A DNA stretch of 64,000 nucleotides from Lysinibacillus odysseyi 34hs-1 = NBRC 100172. Lineage in GTDB: Bacteria; Bacillota; Bacilli; Bacillales_A; Planococcaceae. Shown here piece after piece: positions 44,151 through 53,813 of the stretch. The stretch covers positions 310,001 through 374,000 of the forward strand of contig NZ_BCVX01000001.1 of the NCBI RefSeq assembly GCF_001591965.1. The letters are read 5' to 3'. The position numbers were made by a program, and so were the translations under genes. The notes under the pieces are model-generated. The model was not told the DNA's origin and made no database searches. It was given only the letters and a program-made list of their open reading frames with translations. Position 1 is the stretch's first letter, and each line of letters starts with the position of its first letter.

Positions 44151-44284
44151 GAGTTGTTTTTGTCTGGACGCTTTCCTGGAGGACGGTTCCAACTAAATAA
44201 ATTCGGCGATAGCCCCCGATTTCATTGGATTTTCTGCACGCGCTCGTCCCCAAGGAGTCGCCAGGTGCCGCTTCAAGACAACTC
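44151..44284. repeat. Bacillaceae-type dispersed palindromic repeat
   Basis: A 134-base non-coding element bounded by GAGTTGT (44151-44157) / ACAACTC (44278-44284). It contains GACGCTTTCCTGGAGGACGG and CAAGGAGTCGCCAGGTGCCG, GC-rich blocks unlike the flanks. I recall similar CTTTCC...GGAGTCGCCAG elements scattered in Bacillaceae genomes. Only one copy is in this window. The rest of 44033-44450 has no gene. Confidence 0.55.
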
Positions 44285-44450
44285 TAAAAACTAGTTTGTT
44301 ATTCTTGGTTTATGGTGAAGAACCATAAATTTTTATAAAGGAAAATGGAAATGGCGCTACCCTGAACATTATGTTTTTTCATAAATTAGAACGAGGCTTT
44401 ACTATGTTGATTTTTGCAATGAACAACTGAAATACTGAGCAATCAATTAT

Positions 44451-45170
44451 TTAATGTTCTGTACTCTTTCCAGCCGAATACCCGTCGAATAACTGTCCTC
44501 CAAAGGGTTCCAGCATATTTTCAACGAAATGGATTACACTGTTTTTTTCGCCAGTCCTATAGAATAGATCAAACGCTTCTACAAATTGCTTTGCGAACTG
44601 CTCGTCATAATGGTTCAAGGCACGAACTACCCATTTTGAATGGCCAATCCATTTACGGTTTGTTCTTAGTACAAATTCACTTACCAAGTCAGCAAGCGCA
44701 TTAGCTATAAATATTTCTTCTGCTCTATTGGAACTCCCTATAAAATCATGAAGCGCATCTGTAATGAAATACCGTTTTGTGTTAATTGTTTCTGCTGTCC
44801 ATTCTTCCGGCCCTTTTTCCAGCATGTCGTTTGCCTCTTGTTTTATAGAAGTAATGATTCCTTCATCTTTTAAGACAATCCCTTCGCTTACCATTTTGGG
44901 CAGTGTAGGCCTCGCTCTCTCGCAATCGCTTTTAAAATAACGCTTATAGGATACCAAGTCATGCACGAAGATTTCGATAGCCCATCCGAAATCCACAAGG
45001 GACTCCCGGTATGGTGCAGCGCTATTTTTATCAAAAATGACTATATCAAGATCAGATGTCTCTGTCGCTTCACCTCGAACAACGCTCCCTGCTAGCAGGG
45101 CTCCTATACAATTCGGAAAATATTTATTAACAACCTGATGTGCTGCATTTATCGGCTCTACCCTTTCCAT
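44451..45170 (-). CDS. Nucleotidyltransferase-domain protein
   Basis: 239 residues. The N-terminal pol-beta-like motif GALLAGSVVRGEATETSDLDIVIF carries the GS and DxD residues needed for nucleotidyl transfer. The remaining helical region resembles the C-terminal domain of aminoglycoside or lincosamide nucleotidyltransferases. The family adds AMP to small molecules, including antibiotics, but the substrate here is unknown. Confidence 0.82.
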   Translation of the reverse strand: MERVEPINAAHQVVNKYFPNCIGALLAGSVVRGEATETSDLDIVIFDKNSAAPYRESLVDFGWAIEIFVHDLVSYKRYFKSDCERARPTLPKMVSEGIVLKDEGIITSIKQEANDMLEKGPEEWTAETINTKRYFITDALHDFIGSSNRAEEIFIANALADLVSEFVLRTNRKWIGHSKWVVRALNHYDEQFAKQFVEAFDLFYRTGEKNSVIHFVENMLEPFGGQLFDGYSAGKSTEH

Positions 45171-45428
45171 CGCTATACCTCCAACTTTTGGTAAATAAAT
45201 TTTATAACAAATTATAATGGTCCCTTTACTATCAAATCAACCCCCAGTAGAGATAGATGACTTTAAGGCTCACAAGTAACACATAGGCACATATAATTTC
45301 AAAATCATTATTTCCCTCTTTTCATAATCACTTTCTTTAATATAGAATGTTGTCCATTTTCTTCCTAATCTTTATACTAGAAACAAACACAATGTTATCT
45401 TAAAGAGACAACTGAAAAGAGGGATTAG

Positions 45429-45896
45429 ATGAATATCCGTTTAGCGACAATGGAAGATATAGACCAGCTTATTCGTATGCGTTGGGATTTTACCTTGGAG
45501 GATTATCCGGAGATGGTAGGAAACTCATCCGGTTATGAATCGTTTGAAAAGGAATGTAGAGGGTTTTTAGAGCAGGCAATTGCCGGTGAGCGCTGGCATA
45601 TATGGATAGCCGAAATGGACGGTCAGATTGTTTCGCATATGTATATAGAGCTGATTGAAAAGGTGCCGAGACCTGGACGGATCACCCGCCCGTTTGCTTA
45701 TATGACAAATGTTTATACAGTGCCGGAGTGGCGGGGAAAAGGGGTCGGAGGCAAGCTTCTGGCACAGGTCAATATGTGGGTGAAGGATAATGACTATGAG
45801 TTTGTTATTGTATGGCCTAGCGAAGAAGGAACAGAATTTTACAAGCGGCACGGCTATACACAGTGTCAGGATCCTTTGGAATTTGTTCCATCTTAA
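45429..45896 (+). CDS. GNAT family N-acetyltransferase
   Basis: 155 residues. Acetyl-CoA loop VYTVPEWRGKGVGGKLLAQV and C-terminal WPSEEGTEFYKRHGYTQC. The start NIRLATMEDIDQLIRMRWDF is the typical beta1-alpha1 of GNAT enzymes. Substrate unknown. Convergent with pdxT, sharing one terminator. Confidence 0.88.
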   Translation: MNIRLATMEDIDQLIRMRWDFTLEDYPEMVGNSSGYESFEKECRGFLEQAIAGERWHIWIAEMDGQIVSHMYIELIEKVPRPGRITRPFAYMTNVYTVPEWRGKGVGGKLLAQVNMWVKDNDYEFVIVWPSEEGTEFYKRHGYTQCQDPLEFVPS

Positions 45897-45946
45897 AGTT
45901 TTCTTCGACTCCTGGAGATAGAGAGAACTTAATTTGACTAAAAAAA

Positions 45947-45976
45947 GCGTCTAGACTTCTTTCTTCGTCTAGACGC
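45947..45976. terminator. Bidirectional terminator between the GNAT gene and pdxT
   Basis: GCGTCTAGAC (45947-45956) / GTCTAGACGC (45967-45976), T runs on both sides. Confidence 0.9.
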
Positions 45977-45982
45977 AGGTTT

Positions 45983-46558
45983 TTAATTCACGGTTTGTTT
46001 GCTGCACATTTTCTCAATAAAATACTTCATCAAGGACCGGTCACCCGTCAGCTCGGGATGAAAGGAGCAGGCTAGCAGATGGCGGTCTTTTGCACAGACA
46101 ATATCGCCTTCATGTGTTGCTAAAACCTCTACCCCATTTTCTACAGCGGCAATTTTCGGTGCGCGGATAAAAACAGCTGGAAAAGAGTCGCTCACACCTT
46201 CAATGGCAAGCTCTGTCTCAAAGCTGTCCACCTGACGCCCGAATGCATTGCGGCGAGCAGTCATACGCATCTGCCCGATATGCGCCTCTTCGCCTTCTAC
46301 CGTTTCAGCAAGTAGAATCAACCCTGCACATGTCCCAAATACCGGCTTGTTTTTGGCGAATTCCGTGAGCGCAGGCAGCATCTGCGCATAGTCAATTAAG
46401 CGCCGCATCGCTGTACTTTCTCCCCCCGGCAATAGTAAACCGTCCAGTTCCTTCAGCTGTTCCCCTTGTTTAACGGCAATACTTTGTGCTCCGCATGCTT
46501 TAATCGCCTTCATATGCTCGGTTACAGCCCCTTGAAGTGCTAACACGCCAATCTTCAT
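45983..46558 (-). CDS. pdxT: Pyridoxal 5'-phosphate synthase glutaminase subunit PdxT
   Basis: 191 residues, class I glutaminase. Nucleophile Cys78 in GTCAGL, His/Glu of the triad in FHPELTGD. It supplies ammonia to PdxS for DXP-independent PLP synthesis. Its ATG overlaps the end of pdxS by one base, so the two are translationally coupled. Confidence 0.97.
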   Translation of the reverse strand: MKIGVLALQGAVTEHMKAIKACGAQSIAVKQGEQLKELDGLLLPGGESTAMRRLIDYAQMLPALTEFAKNKPVFGTCAGLILLAETVEGEEAHIGQMRMTARRNAFGRQVDSFETELAIEGVSDSFPAVFIRAPKIAAVENGVEVLATHEGDIVCAKDRHLLACSFHPELTGDRSLMKYFIEKMCSKQTVN

Positions 46559-47445
46559 TACCAGCCACGCTCCTGCATGCGCTCACCTTGTGCAAGCTGG
46601 CGGATTTCGATTCCCTTCATCGGTGTTCCGATTTGCTTCGACACATCAGCGATCAGTTCGTAGTCCTGATAATGCGTTGTTGCCTGTACAATGGAACGCG
46701 CAAACTTTTCAGGGTTTTCCGCCTTGAAAATGCCGGAGCCTACAAATACACCGTCCGCTCCAAGCTCCATCATGAGTGCTGCATCCGCAGGAGTTGCTAC
46801 CCCGCCTGCTGCGAAGTTAACAACCGGCAGACGTCCTTCACGCTTAATGGCCAGTAGTACTTCATAAGGAGCTCCTAAATTTTTCGCCTCTGTCATCAAT
46901 TCATCTTCATTCATTGCCACGACTGCTCTTACTTGCGCATTCACTTTTCGTAAATGACGGACAGCTTCGACAATATTTCCTGTCCCGGGCTCCCCTTTTG
47001 TACGGAGCATAGCGGCACCTTCCCCAATACGGCGTGCAGCTTCCCCTAAATCGCGGCAGCCACAGACGAATGGTACTGTATATTGGCTTTTCAGTAAATG
47101 GAACTCTTCGTCCGCCGGTGTCAGTACCTCGCTCTCATCTATGTAATCAACACCCATTGCCTCTAGCACCCGAGCCTCGACGATATGACCGATCCGTGCT
47201 TTTGCCATAACAGGAATCGAAACAGCATTCATTACTTCCTCCACAATACGGGGATCTGCCATACGCGCTACCCCGCCTGCTGCCCGGATATCTGAAGGCA
47301 CACGCTCCAGTGCCATAACGGCTACAGCTCCTGCTGCTTCAGCAATTTTCGCCTGTTCAGCATTCACCACATCCATGATGACACCGCCCTTTTGCATTAA
47401 TGCCATTCCTCTTTTCACTACATCTGACCCTGTTAAAATTGACAT
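46558..47445 (-). CDS. pdxS: Pyridoxal 5'-phosphate synthase lyase subunit PdxS
   Basis: 295 residues, the standard length. Asp25 (GVIMDVV) and the catalytic Lys82 (MAKARIGH) are present, as is the second lysine region [16 protein letters not shown]. It condenses ribose 5-phosphate, glyceraldehyde 3-phosphate and ammonia into PLP in a dodecamer with PdxT. No MocR/PdxR-type regulator is adjacent. Confidence 0.98.
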   Translation of the reverse strand: MSILTGSDVVKRGMALMQKGGVIMDVVNAEQAKIAEAAGAVAVMALERVPSDIRAAGGVARMADPRIVEEVMNAVSIPVMAKARIGHIVEARVLEAMGVDYIDESEVLTPADEEFHLLKSQYTVPFVCGCRDLGEAARRIGEGAAMLRTKGEPGTGNIVEAVRHLRKVNAQVRAVVAMNEDELMTEAKNLGAPYEVLLAIKREGRLPVVNFAAGGVATPADAALMMELGADGVFVGSGIFKAENPEKFARSIVQATTHYQDYELIADVSKQIGTPMKGIEIRQLAQGERMQERGW

Positions 47446-47727
47446 TTCTTACTCACTCCTTCAGGTTAGTATATCGCTTATTATAATAAATTCTGAACTT
47501 TTAGAAATAGTCAATTTCAAACATTTTAAAGTGGTCAGATGGAATAAAGCTTTATTTTTCAAGAAATTTTATCCTAAATATGCGGAATAGAAGGAAAATT
47601 GCTACCAAGAGCGGAAGTATTTATTATCGTTGATGAATAATTCGGTGATAAGTTCCCCATTATCCATTTGAACCAAAATGAATTCAACAAACAAGCACAG
47701 CCATATGTAAAAAATGGAGGTAGTTAT

Positions 47728-48144
47728 ATGAACCAATCACTCATAAGAGTCGGAACGCTCTACCTACCCGTCACAAATGTAGATCGTTCTGCAAAATGGT
47801 ATGTTGATAATCTGCATGCCCAACTTACCCATCAGGATGAAGATAAAGCGATTCTGAATCTGGCGAATGTCAGCATTTTTCTAGTAAAATCTCCGGAAAG
47901 CGAAAGTGCCAACTTTGTAGATGCTGCCGGGGAACTACGGTGCTCTATGACTTTCGAGGTTGACGGTTACCCTGCCCTGCAGGCGCTGCGGAAAGAATTC
48001 ATCGAAAAAGAAATAGAAGTCGGTGAAATCGAAAACCGAGGGCATGCCGGAAGGAACTTTATTTTTAAGGATCCGGATGGCAATAAGTTTGACGTCTGGA
48101 GCGAACTGAGTCCGAATTTTAAGAGAAACTTATTTATTTCATGA
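47728..48144 (+). CDS. VOC family (glyoxalase/bleomycin-resistance fold) protein
   Basis: About 138 residues, two beta-alpha-beta-beta-beta units: VGTLYLPVTNVDRSAKWYVD and AGELRCSMTFEVDGYPALQA, ending FKDPDGNKFDVWSEL with the conserved metal-site glutamate region. Function cannot be assigned beyond the fold. The ATG at 47728 follows GGAGG by eight bases; the open frame extends 20 codons upstream without a second site. Confidence 0.83.
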   Translation: MNQSLIRVGTLYLPVTNVDRSAKWYVDNLHAQLTHQDEDKAILNLANVSIFLVKSPESESANFVDAAGELRCSMTFEVDGYPALQALRKEFIEKEIEVGEIENRGHAGRNFIFKDPDGNKFDVWSELSPNFKRNLFIS

Positions 48145-48183
48145 TATAGGAGCTTTATTTGCCCAGTGAAAAGTGATTCTTTT

Positions 48184-48206
48184 ACCGCCACGGTAGGCGG
48201 TTTTTT
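48184..48206 (+). terminator. Terminator of the VOC gene
   Basis: ACCGCC (48184-48189) / GGCGGT (48196-48201) with TTTTT. Confidence 0.8.
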
Positions 48207-48273
48207 AAAGCCTATTTACATTTATTAACAGGCCGGTCTATACTTTCTTTACAGTAGAAAGGAGGAGATAAAC

Positions 48274-48726
48274 TTGAAAGATTGTTTTATTTGCCAAAAA
48301 CATGCCGGAAACATTCAAACTGCTGGAAACGTTATTTATGAGGATGATACCTTGTATGTGGGGCATATTGATCAAGCTGGAAAACCAAGCTATTTAGGCC
48401 ATATCATGATTGATCTAAAAAGACATGCCCCGACACTTGGCGATATGACGATAGAGGAAGCACAAGCATTTGGCGTCATGATGGTGAGGGTAAGTAAAGC
48501 GCTGCTGGCATCAGAAAAAGCCGAACATGTATATTCTCTCGTATCTGGGAATTCCGTTCCCCATCTGCATATGCACCTTGTCCCGCGCTATCCTAATACA
48601 CCGGAACAGTACTGGGGGCCATTTGATGTTTATGGATGGGAGGAAGCTCCAATGGGTGATAATGATGAGGTTACAGCGCTTTGTCTTCGTATAAAAACAT
48701 ATCTAGAAAATCATCACCATGAATAA
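48274..48726 (+). CDS. HIT family protein
   Basis: 150 residues. HIT active site HLHMHLVPR near residue 108-116; N-terminal CFICQKHAG is a zinc-type pair. HIT proteins hydrolyse or transfer nucleotide phosphates (Hint/FHIT-like). TTG start with GGAGGAG upstream. Its last 8 bases overlap the next gene, so the two are coupled. Confidence 0.88.
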   Translation: MKDCFICQKHAGNIQTAGNVIYEDDTLYVGHIDQAGKPSYLGHIMIDLKRHAPTLGDMTIEEAQAFGVMMVRVSKALLASEKAEHVYSLVSGNSVPHLHMHLVPRYPNTPEQYWGPFDVYGWEEAPMGDNDEVTALCLRIKTYLENHHHE

Positions 48727-49531
48727 TTCAGCGGCAGGATTTTGCTGGGTCGGCAGCCAAAAGGATTTTGTAGATGAGCCTGATATCATAAAACTTCAGC
48801 ATATGATCATTGGCCGATATGGCGGGAATTCAAATGCCGGTCAATATAAAAATGAAGACGGATGTTTAGCATGGATCGATCAAACAAACGACTGGGAATT
48901 TGCCATTCTGTTAGATGCCCACAACACAGCGGAAAGTGCAGAGCTTATTTTATCTCTATTTGAAAACAATAAGGACCAGTTCGTTTCTTTGTTATCCTGT
49001 TCCCTAACAAGACACACCTTCAACATAATTGAACAGAAGGTGCTGAAGCTATTTCAATCAAAAGAATTTTTATCTGTCTGCAGACAAGCGACTGGAGAGA
49101 CTGCTTGTTTACTTGTTATTCGAAAAGACAAATATGTTTGGTGGTTTTCAGTAGGCGATTGTGTCTTTTACATGCTGCACCCGGAGTTAGCCGTATTACG
49201 CCAGTACCAAGTAAACCAACGGCAATTTTATGAATGGATAGGTCAGGTAAACACCTTCGAACAGAAAGTCCCCTGCTATACAGTCGGTGTGAAGGAGCTG
49301 AGGAAAGGAAAAAACCAGCTTTTTCTCACGACGGACGGCTTGCTTGAATGTCCTAATGAGCCTTATGCCGCTCCCCAAAATATTTATAATACCCTCATGC
49401 AATCCGGGATTGAAGCTGGCATCCAAGCAATGTTTACAACATTGATAGAGAATAACGTGAGAGACAGTACAACTATTATTTCCTGGGCTATTACCGTTAC
49501 AGAAGATGCTACAAAGGCGAGTAATCAATAA
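48719..49531 (+). CDS. PP2C-like protein phosphatase
   Basis: 270 residues. PP2C features in order: GQYKNEDGCLAWI (first metal Asp region), FAILLDAHN in place of the usual D-G-x-G-G, VWWFSVGDCVFYML, FLTTDGLLE and DSTTIISW at the end. The DGHGG-equivalent is altered to DAHN, so catalysis may be weak. Overlaps the HIT gene by 8 bases and probably shares its transcript; the functional link is unknown. Confidence 0.72.
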   Translation: MNNSAAGFCWVGSQKDFVDEPDIIKLQHMIIGRYGGNSNAGQYKNEDGCLAWIDQTNDWEFAILLDAHNTAESAELILSLFENNKDQFVSLLSCSLTRHTFNIIEQKVLKLFQSKEFLSVCRQATGETACLLVIRKDKYVWWFSVGDCVFYMLHPELAVLRQYQVNQRQFYEWIGQVNTFEQKVPCYTVGVKELRKGKNQLFLTTDGLLECPNEPYAAPQNIYNTLMQSGIEAGIQAMFTTLIENNVRDSTTIISWAITVTEDATKASNQ

Positions 49532-49655
49532 GTGATTTTCGTTTTACAGGGGTAAGAAATAGAGTTATATTTACACCGACAGCATGGACGATGCTTTTAA
49601 GATTCAAAACATCAGTGAATGTGTATGTCACATGGAAAGGAGGTATACCTTATTT

Positions 49656-50089
49656 GTGTGGAAAAAGTATGTAAGCAGTATATCAAAAGACTATCGGTTT
49701 AAAGCACCCGCTACAAAAACGAGCTGCAGGTAATTCAGGAAGAATTAAACGTTGAATTACCTATGGTGTTAGCTGAATTATACAGCGAGACAAATGGAGT
49801 ATATGGCGACTATGGGGTTTCTTATATATGGTCAACACAACAGCTTATCAAAGAAAACATGTTTTTTCGAACTCTTCACGAGTATAGAGATTCTATGATG
49901 CCGTTACATAATTTCTTATTTTTTTCTGATGCGGGGAATGGTGATTTATTTGGCTATTCATTATTAAATGGAAGAGTTCCCGGCGACAATATTTATGTGT
50001 GGAATCATGAAGATGATAGTCGGATCGTAATTGCGTCATCGTTAGAGGAGTTTATCGAAGGCTGGTTTACAGGTCGGATTTTTGTCTAA
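49656..50089 (+). pseudogene. Frameshifted SMI1/KNR4 (SUKH) gene
   Basis: GTG 49656 (AAAGGAGG upstream) opens a frame reading WKKYVSSISKDYRFKAPATK, then stops at 49733. The next frame continues at once with ELQVIQEELNVELPMVLAEL and YSETNGVYG...SYIWSTQQL to 50089, the SUKH core. The break is in a run of A near 49717, so one lost A explains it. Only the C-terminal 108 codons remain open on their own. Confidence 0.75.
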
Positions 50090-50128
50090 TCAATATTTTT
50101 TACTTGATAGGAGCATCGTTTGGAAAAA

Positions 50129-50161
50129 TAAAGGGAACCCCGCAAGCAGCAGGCTCCCCTT
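50129..50161 (-). terminator. Terminator of the PhzF gene
   Basis: Imperfect stem AAGGGGAGCC / GGTTCCCTT on the minus strand, then TATTTTT. Confidence 0.6.
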
Positions 50162-50195
50162 CTACATACTATAATTTTATTAATACAGAACTATA

Positions 50196-51086
50196 TTATA
50201 AAATTTCTATTTCAAACTCCTTCACAAACACCGCCGTGCCGGAAATCGAAATAGACAGCTGTCCCTCTTCTTCATCTACATGTACGTACACTTTGCCGTC
50301 CTTATGAATCTCATGTCCCTGCTCCATTATAAGAGTAGCAGGCAGCGGCAGGTCGGGTTTTACATATGTGTTATAATAGGCACCCATCACCCCGGATGCA
50401 GTACCGGTGACCGGATCTTCTACCGTTCCTGAAAATGGTGATGAAAAATGGCGGCTATGCAGGATACATTCCTCATCCCGTGTTTCCAGACAGATCGGGT
50501 GAATCGACATACGCGGCATTTCCTTCAGCACTATCGGAAAGTTTTCTGTATGAGGCTTCATAGCAGAAAAGCTGGCAAGACTCTTGATGGGTACAATGAG
50601 CGTCCAGATGCCGGTGCTTCCGTAAACAATCGGCAAATCATCATGGATATCCTCTTCTTGGAGTCCGATTGCTTCAGCAAGTTCTGCCTTGTTCCCTGCA
50701 AAGGTTTGAAAGGCCGGAGCAGCATGCTGCATAGTGATCATTATACTGTTGTGTTCCTCTTTTACATCAATTGGCAGTATGCCCGCTTTTGTATCGATTG
50801 TGAAGGACTGTTTTGTAAGCTGTCCCTCTCTGTACAGGGCAAAAATTGTGCCCATCGTTGCATGTCCGCATAAATTATTTTCGTGTCCCGGCGTAAAATA
50901 GCGGATGCCGATATCTGCCTTCTCTGTTGGTACGACAAATGCGGTTTCATTAAACCCTACTTTTCTTGCAATCTCCTGCATCTGTTCGTCTGTCCACTGC
51001 CCCCCGTTTAATACAACCCCAGCCGGATTTCCCTTTCCGGGTACTGTACTGAACGCATCAATATGCAGTACTGTTACGTTTCCCAT
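50196..51086 (-). CDS. PhzF family isomerase-like protein
   Basis: About 296 residues, diaminopimelate-epimerase fold. N-terminal VLHIDAFSTVPGKGNPAGVV, catalytic glutamate in GFNETAFV, NLCGHATMGTIFAL, and DPVTGTASGVMGAY near the C-terminus. Members isomerise small metabolites, as PhzF does in phenazine synthesis; no phenazine genes are here. The ATG at 51086 has AGGAG eight bases upstream. Confidence 0.9.
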   Translation of the reverse strand: MGNVTVLHIDAFSTVPGKGNPAGVVLNGGQWTDEQMQEIARKVGFNETAFVVPTEKADIGIRYFTPGHENNLCGHATMGTIFALYREGQLTKQSFTIDTKAGILPIDVKEEHNSIMITMQHAAPAFQTFAGNKAELAEAIGLQEEDIHDDLPIVYGSTGIWTLIVPIKSLASFSAMKPHTENFPIVLKEMPRMSIHPICLETRDEECILHSRHFSSPFSGTVEDPVTGTASGVMGAYYNTYVKPDLPLPATLIMEQGHEIHKDGKVYVHVDEEEGQLSISISGTAVFVKEFEIEIL

Positions 51087-51171
51087 GTTTTTTTCTCCTT
51101 CATTATGCATTACTGCTTTGTTTCTTTTTTATTTTACATGAACGGCTTTTTAACGTATATTTTCTCATCAT

Positions 51172-51684
51172 TTACAGCAGCTTTTCATATTGGATTAAGG
51201 CGGTTTCCTCTCCGTAATACATATCCGTCCCATTACGGCTTACCTCCCGAAATCCAAGCTTTTGGAGCATTTTTCTAGAGCGGTGATTCGTCTGGTGGGT
51301 TTCGGCAACTATCGTTGTAAGCCCAAGCGTTTCTTTGGCATAATTCAGCAGCTTTCTTGCAGCAGCCGGCCCAACACCTTTCCCCCAAAGGCCCGATTCC
51401 CCAATAGCGATGCCAAACTCTGCCTTGCCATAGCGGATATCTGCCAAATCAGCATAGCCGACGAGCCTCTCTTCAAATTCAATTCCAATACGTAAAAAAT
51501 CATCCATCTTACTATTGACCCAATTTGCCCACCATTGATAAAGCTCTTCTTCCTCCCTGCTAGGTTCCCAGCTGTTTGCAAAACAAAATTCCATATCCCG
51601 GCTCCATTCTGCAACCCTGCTGAAATCCTGTAAGCGTAACGGGCGGAGTTGGACCTTTTCAGCAATTTGCTCGTCTACTTTCAA
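51172..51684 (-). CDS. GNAT family N-acetyltransferase (RimJ/RimL-like)
   Basis: 170 residues. LRPLRLQDFSRVAEWSRD at the start, the acetyl-CoA loop SGLWGKGVGPAAARKLLNYA (Q/RxxGxG-like) and HQTNHRSRKMLQKLGFREVS at the end, the RimJ/RimL-type pattern. TTG start with GGGAG seven bases upstream. Substrate unknown. Confidence 0.87.
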   Translation of the reverse strand: MKVDEQIAEKVQLRPLRLQDFSRVAEWSRDMEFCFANSWEPSREEEELYQWWANWVNSKMDDFLRIGIEFEERLVGYADLADIRYGKAEFGIAIGESGLWGKGVGPAAARKLLNYAKETLGLTTIVAETHQTNHRSRKMLQKLGFREVSRNGTDMYYGEETALIQYEKLL

Positions 51685-51889
51685 ATTCGCTCTCCCTTCG
51701 CATTATACGATTTACACTTGTAAAAAAGCGGATATCTTGACTGATCATTCTGTAGGCAGCTCTCCTATTTTATATTCGGATAAGTGCCTTTTCATCCCCT
51801 TCATTCCGTAATTTACGGCCATTTAATTGTTATTCGCATAAATTTTATACAAGGCTCTCGATTTGTATAAATGTTATAACTTTAAACAA

Positions 51890-52603
51890 TTATTCTACGT
51901 AGTTCTTATTCTGCTTACGAAGGGAATCCAGCTGGCGATTAATTCTTTTTCGAAGTATGTTAAAAAGCAGCTTCTTAACAAAACGATCCGTATTGTGAAA
52001 CTGTGAAAAAAACTCATCAGGACTGGCATAGATGCCAAGATCATCGGTAATGGAAAAGCTCTGGATGTAAGTACTCGCCCCGTTCCAGCATACATTTATA
52101 TCTTTTGGGTGCTCAACAGCCACGCCGTAACCTATATAACCATTATTAAAGCGGTATAGTTTTTCCTTTACTTGCTGCAAATACGGCTCATCAATGATGA
52201 CTCCTTCCAGTGCCAGCCACTCTCCTTGAAAATATACCTCTGTCCAGGCATGGACGATTTTTTTCGGTGCAAACTGGTACACAATACCAGTCAGGGCTCC
52301 TTTTTGCATCCGCTTATCAATATAGAACCCATGGATTCTGCAAGGAATACCAACCGCCCGGAGCAGAGCCATAAGCAACGTGCTTTTTGTATTGCATTGC
52401 CCGTAGCCATCACGGAGCACTTCCGAAGCTGTTAGTTCATCGCTCTGGTTATAGCCGAACGTTATATCATTACGAACAAATTCATAAATGTGTGAAATCC
52501 TGTCTCTTTCCGCCAGTCTGCGCCAGCCTTTTCTGTCGATTAACTGTTGAATGCTTGGATTTTCAAAATTCAGCATCATTGTACTTGCCAAGTATTCTTT
52601 CAT
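51890..52603 (-). CDS. Transglutaminase-like protein
   Basis: 237 residues. Papain-like triad of the transglutaminase superfamily: Cys in GYGQCNTKSTLLMALLRAVG, His in IVHAWTEVYF and Asp in the LEGVIID segment. No signal peptide, so cytosolic. The role could be proteolytic or cross-linking. It lies 65 bases downstream of an AraC-type regulator on the same strand. Confidence 0.85.
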   Translation of the reverse strand: MKEYLASTMMLNFENPSIQQLIDRKGWRRLAERDRISHIYEFVRNDITFGYNQSDELTASEVLRDGYGQCNTKSTLLMALLRAVGIPCRIHGFYIDKRMQKGALTGIVYQFAPKKIVHAWTEVYFQGEWLALEGVIIDEPYLQQVKEKLYRFNNGYIGYGVAVEHPKDINVCWNGASTYIQSFSITDDLGIYASPDEFFSQFHNTDRFVKKLLFNILRKRINRQLDSLRKQNKNYVE

Positions 52604-52668
52604 AGTGAATCATCCTTTCTATAGATTCACTATAGCGAATGCTTTCATAATAAAATTGCAAATAGATG

Positions 52669-53427
52669 CTATTTTTTTATAGCACTTGGCGTCATCCCGA
52701 GTTTTTCCCGGGCACTTCTCGTAAAATGCGAAGAACTATTAAATCCTGCTTCCAGGGCAGATTCCGTCAAGCTTTTCCCTCCAAAGATCAGCAAAAATGC
52801 CCTTTTTAATTTTTCATGCAGCAGATACCCCGTCAACGATATCCCCATTTCTTCCTTAAATAGATGAGATAGCCTGCTTTCGGATAGATGAACATATTTA
52901 CTTATCTGACGGAGATTGATCTCTTCTATTGTGTGGTCACTTATAAAATCCAGCGCTTGCTGTATTCTCGAATCGAGCCGGGAATCTGTGTCCACTACTG
53001 CAATGCCGAGTGTCTTTTTTAAATTACTCAGCAGCAGATCGTAATGTTCGCGGTCTTTCCATGACGTGATATCTAATATGTATTCTGGACTTTGTATTTC
53101 ATCGCTATCCAGCAGCATAAAACCTTTATTTGTCTTTATCTTGTTTTTTAGTGACTCACCGAAAACTGATTCTGGACTTACGAGCAGGTAGAGCTGCCAG
53201 CCATTTGTCCCCTGTAATCGATGCTGTTTCTTAGAATCGATCAGTACACCACTTGTTGTAAATTCCCGGCCATCCACTTCAACAAAAAAAGTACTTCCTA
53301 TTGCCAATGTCAATTGGATATAGTGATGCTGATGAAAATCCGCGTCTACCTTATTTGTCCAAAAAGCAATATGGTCCTGAAAGAAAAGCAGTTGTATATT
53401 GCGCTCGAAAAGCATCTGCATTTCCAT
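52669..53427 (-). CDS. AraC family transcriptional regulator
   Basis: About 252 residues. An N-terminal cupin-like sensor (ADFHQHHYIQLTLAIGSTFF) and a C-terminal double helix-turn-helix (INLRQISKYVHLSESRLSHL, ALEAGFNSSSHFTRSAREKL GMTPSAI). The ATG at 53427 has AAGGTG six bases before it; the longer frame from 53508 lacks a site. It may control the transglutaminase gene downstream. Confidence 0.9.
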   Translation of the reverse strand: MEMQMLFERNIQLLFFQDHIAFWTNKVDADFHQHHYIQLTLAIGSTFFVEVDGREFTTSGVLIDSKKQHRLQGTNGWQLYLLVSPESVFGESLKNKIKTNKGFMLLDSDEIQSPEYILDITSWKDREHYDLLLSNLKKTLGIAVVDTDSRLDSRIQQALDFISDHTIEEINLRQISKYVHLSESRLSHLFKEEMGISLTGYLLHEKLKRAFLLIFGGKSLTESALEAGFNSSSHFTRSAREKLGMTPSAIKK

Positions 53428-53741
53428 CTCACTCACCTTCTTCCCACTCCAACTTTTCAAAATAGTGCATTTCGTCATGCTTTTGAATAGATAATAATAC
53501 ATCACCATTCTTACTGCCTGGCTACAATACTATCCAGGAAAATAATGGTGACTCGATACTTTTTATTCATTATATAGGATGAATGATAGAAAGGGGAAGC
53601 GAACGTTCTGAGGAATCAGCAATTAAGAGCAGCTATCATTTTTTAACCTGCATTACCAAAAATTACACGGTTTTCTTATGTATTAATAAAGCCTTTTTTT
53701 GGTTACCTTTAGGATAGGCGAGTTCCCGCTCCTTCAAAAGT

Positions 53742-53777
53742 AAAAGGGACTAAAAAGAATTCTTTTTAGTCCCTTTT
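53742..53777. terminator. 36-base perfect palindrome, bidirectional terminator
   Basis: A fully self-complementary sequence centred on GAATTC (53757-53762), arms AAAAGGGACTAAAAA, with T tails in both directions. It lies downstream of the DUF1540 gene. The rest of 53428-53741 has no gene. Confidence 0.85.
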
Positions 53778-53813
53778 TTGAAAGCTGGGCGAAACGCTAT
53801 GAGCAACGTTTCG

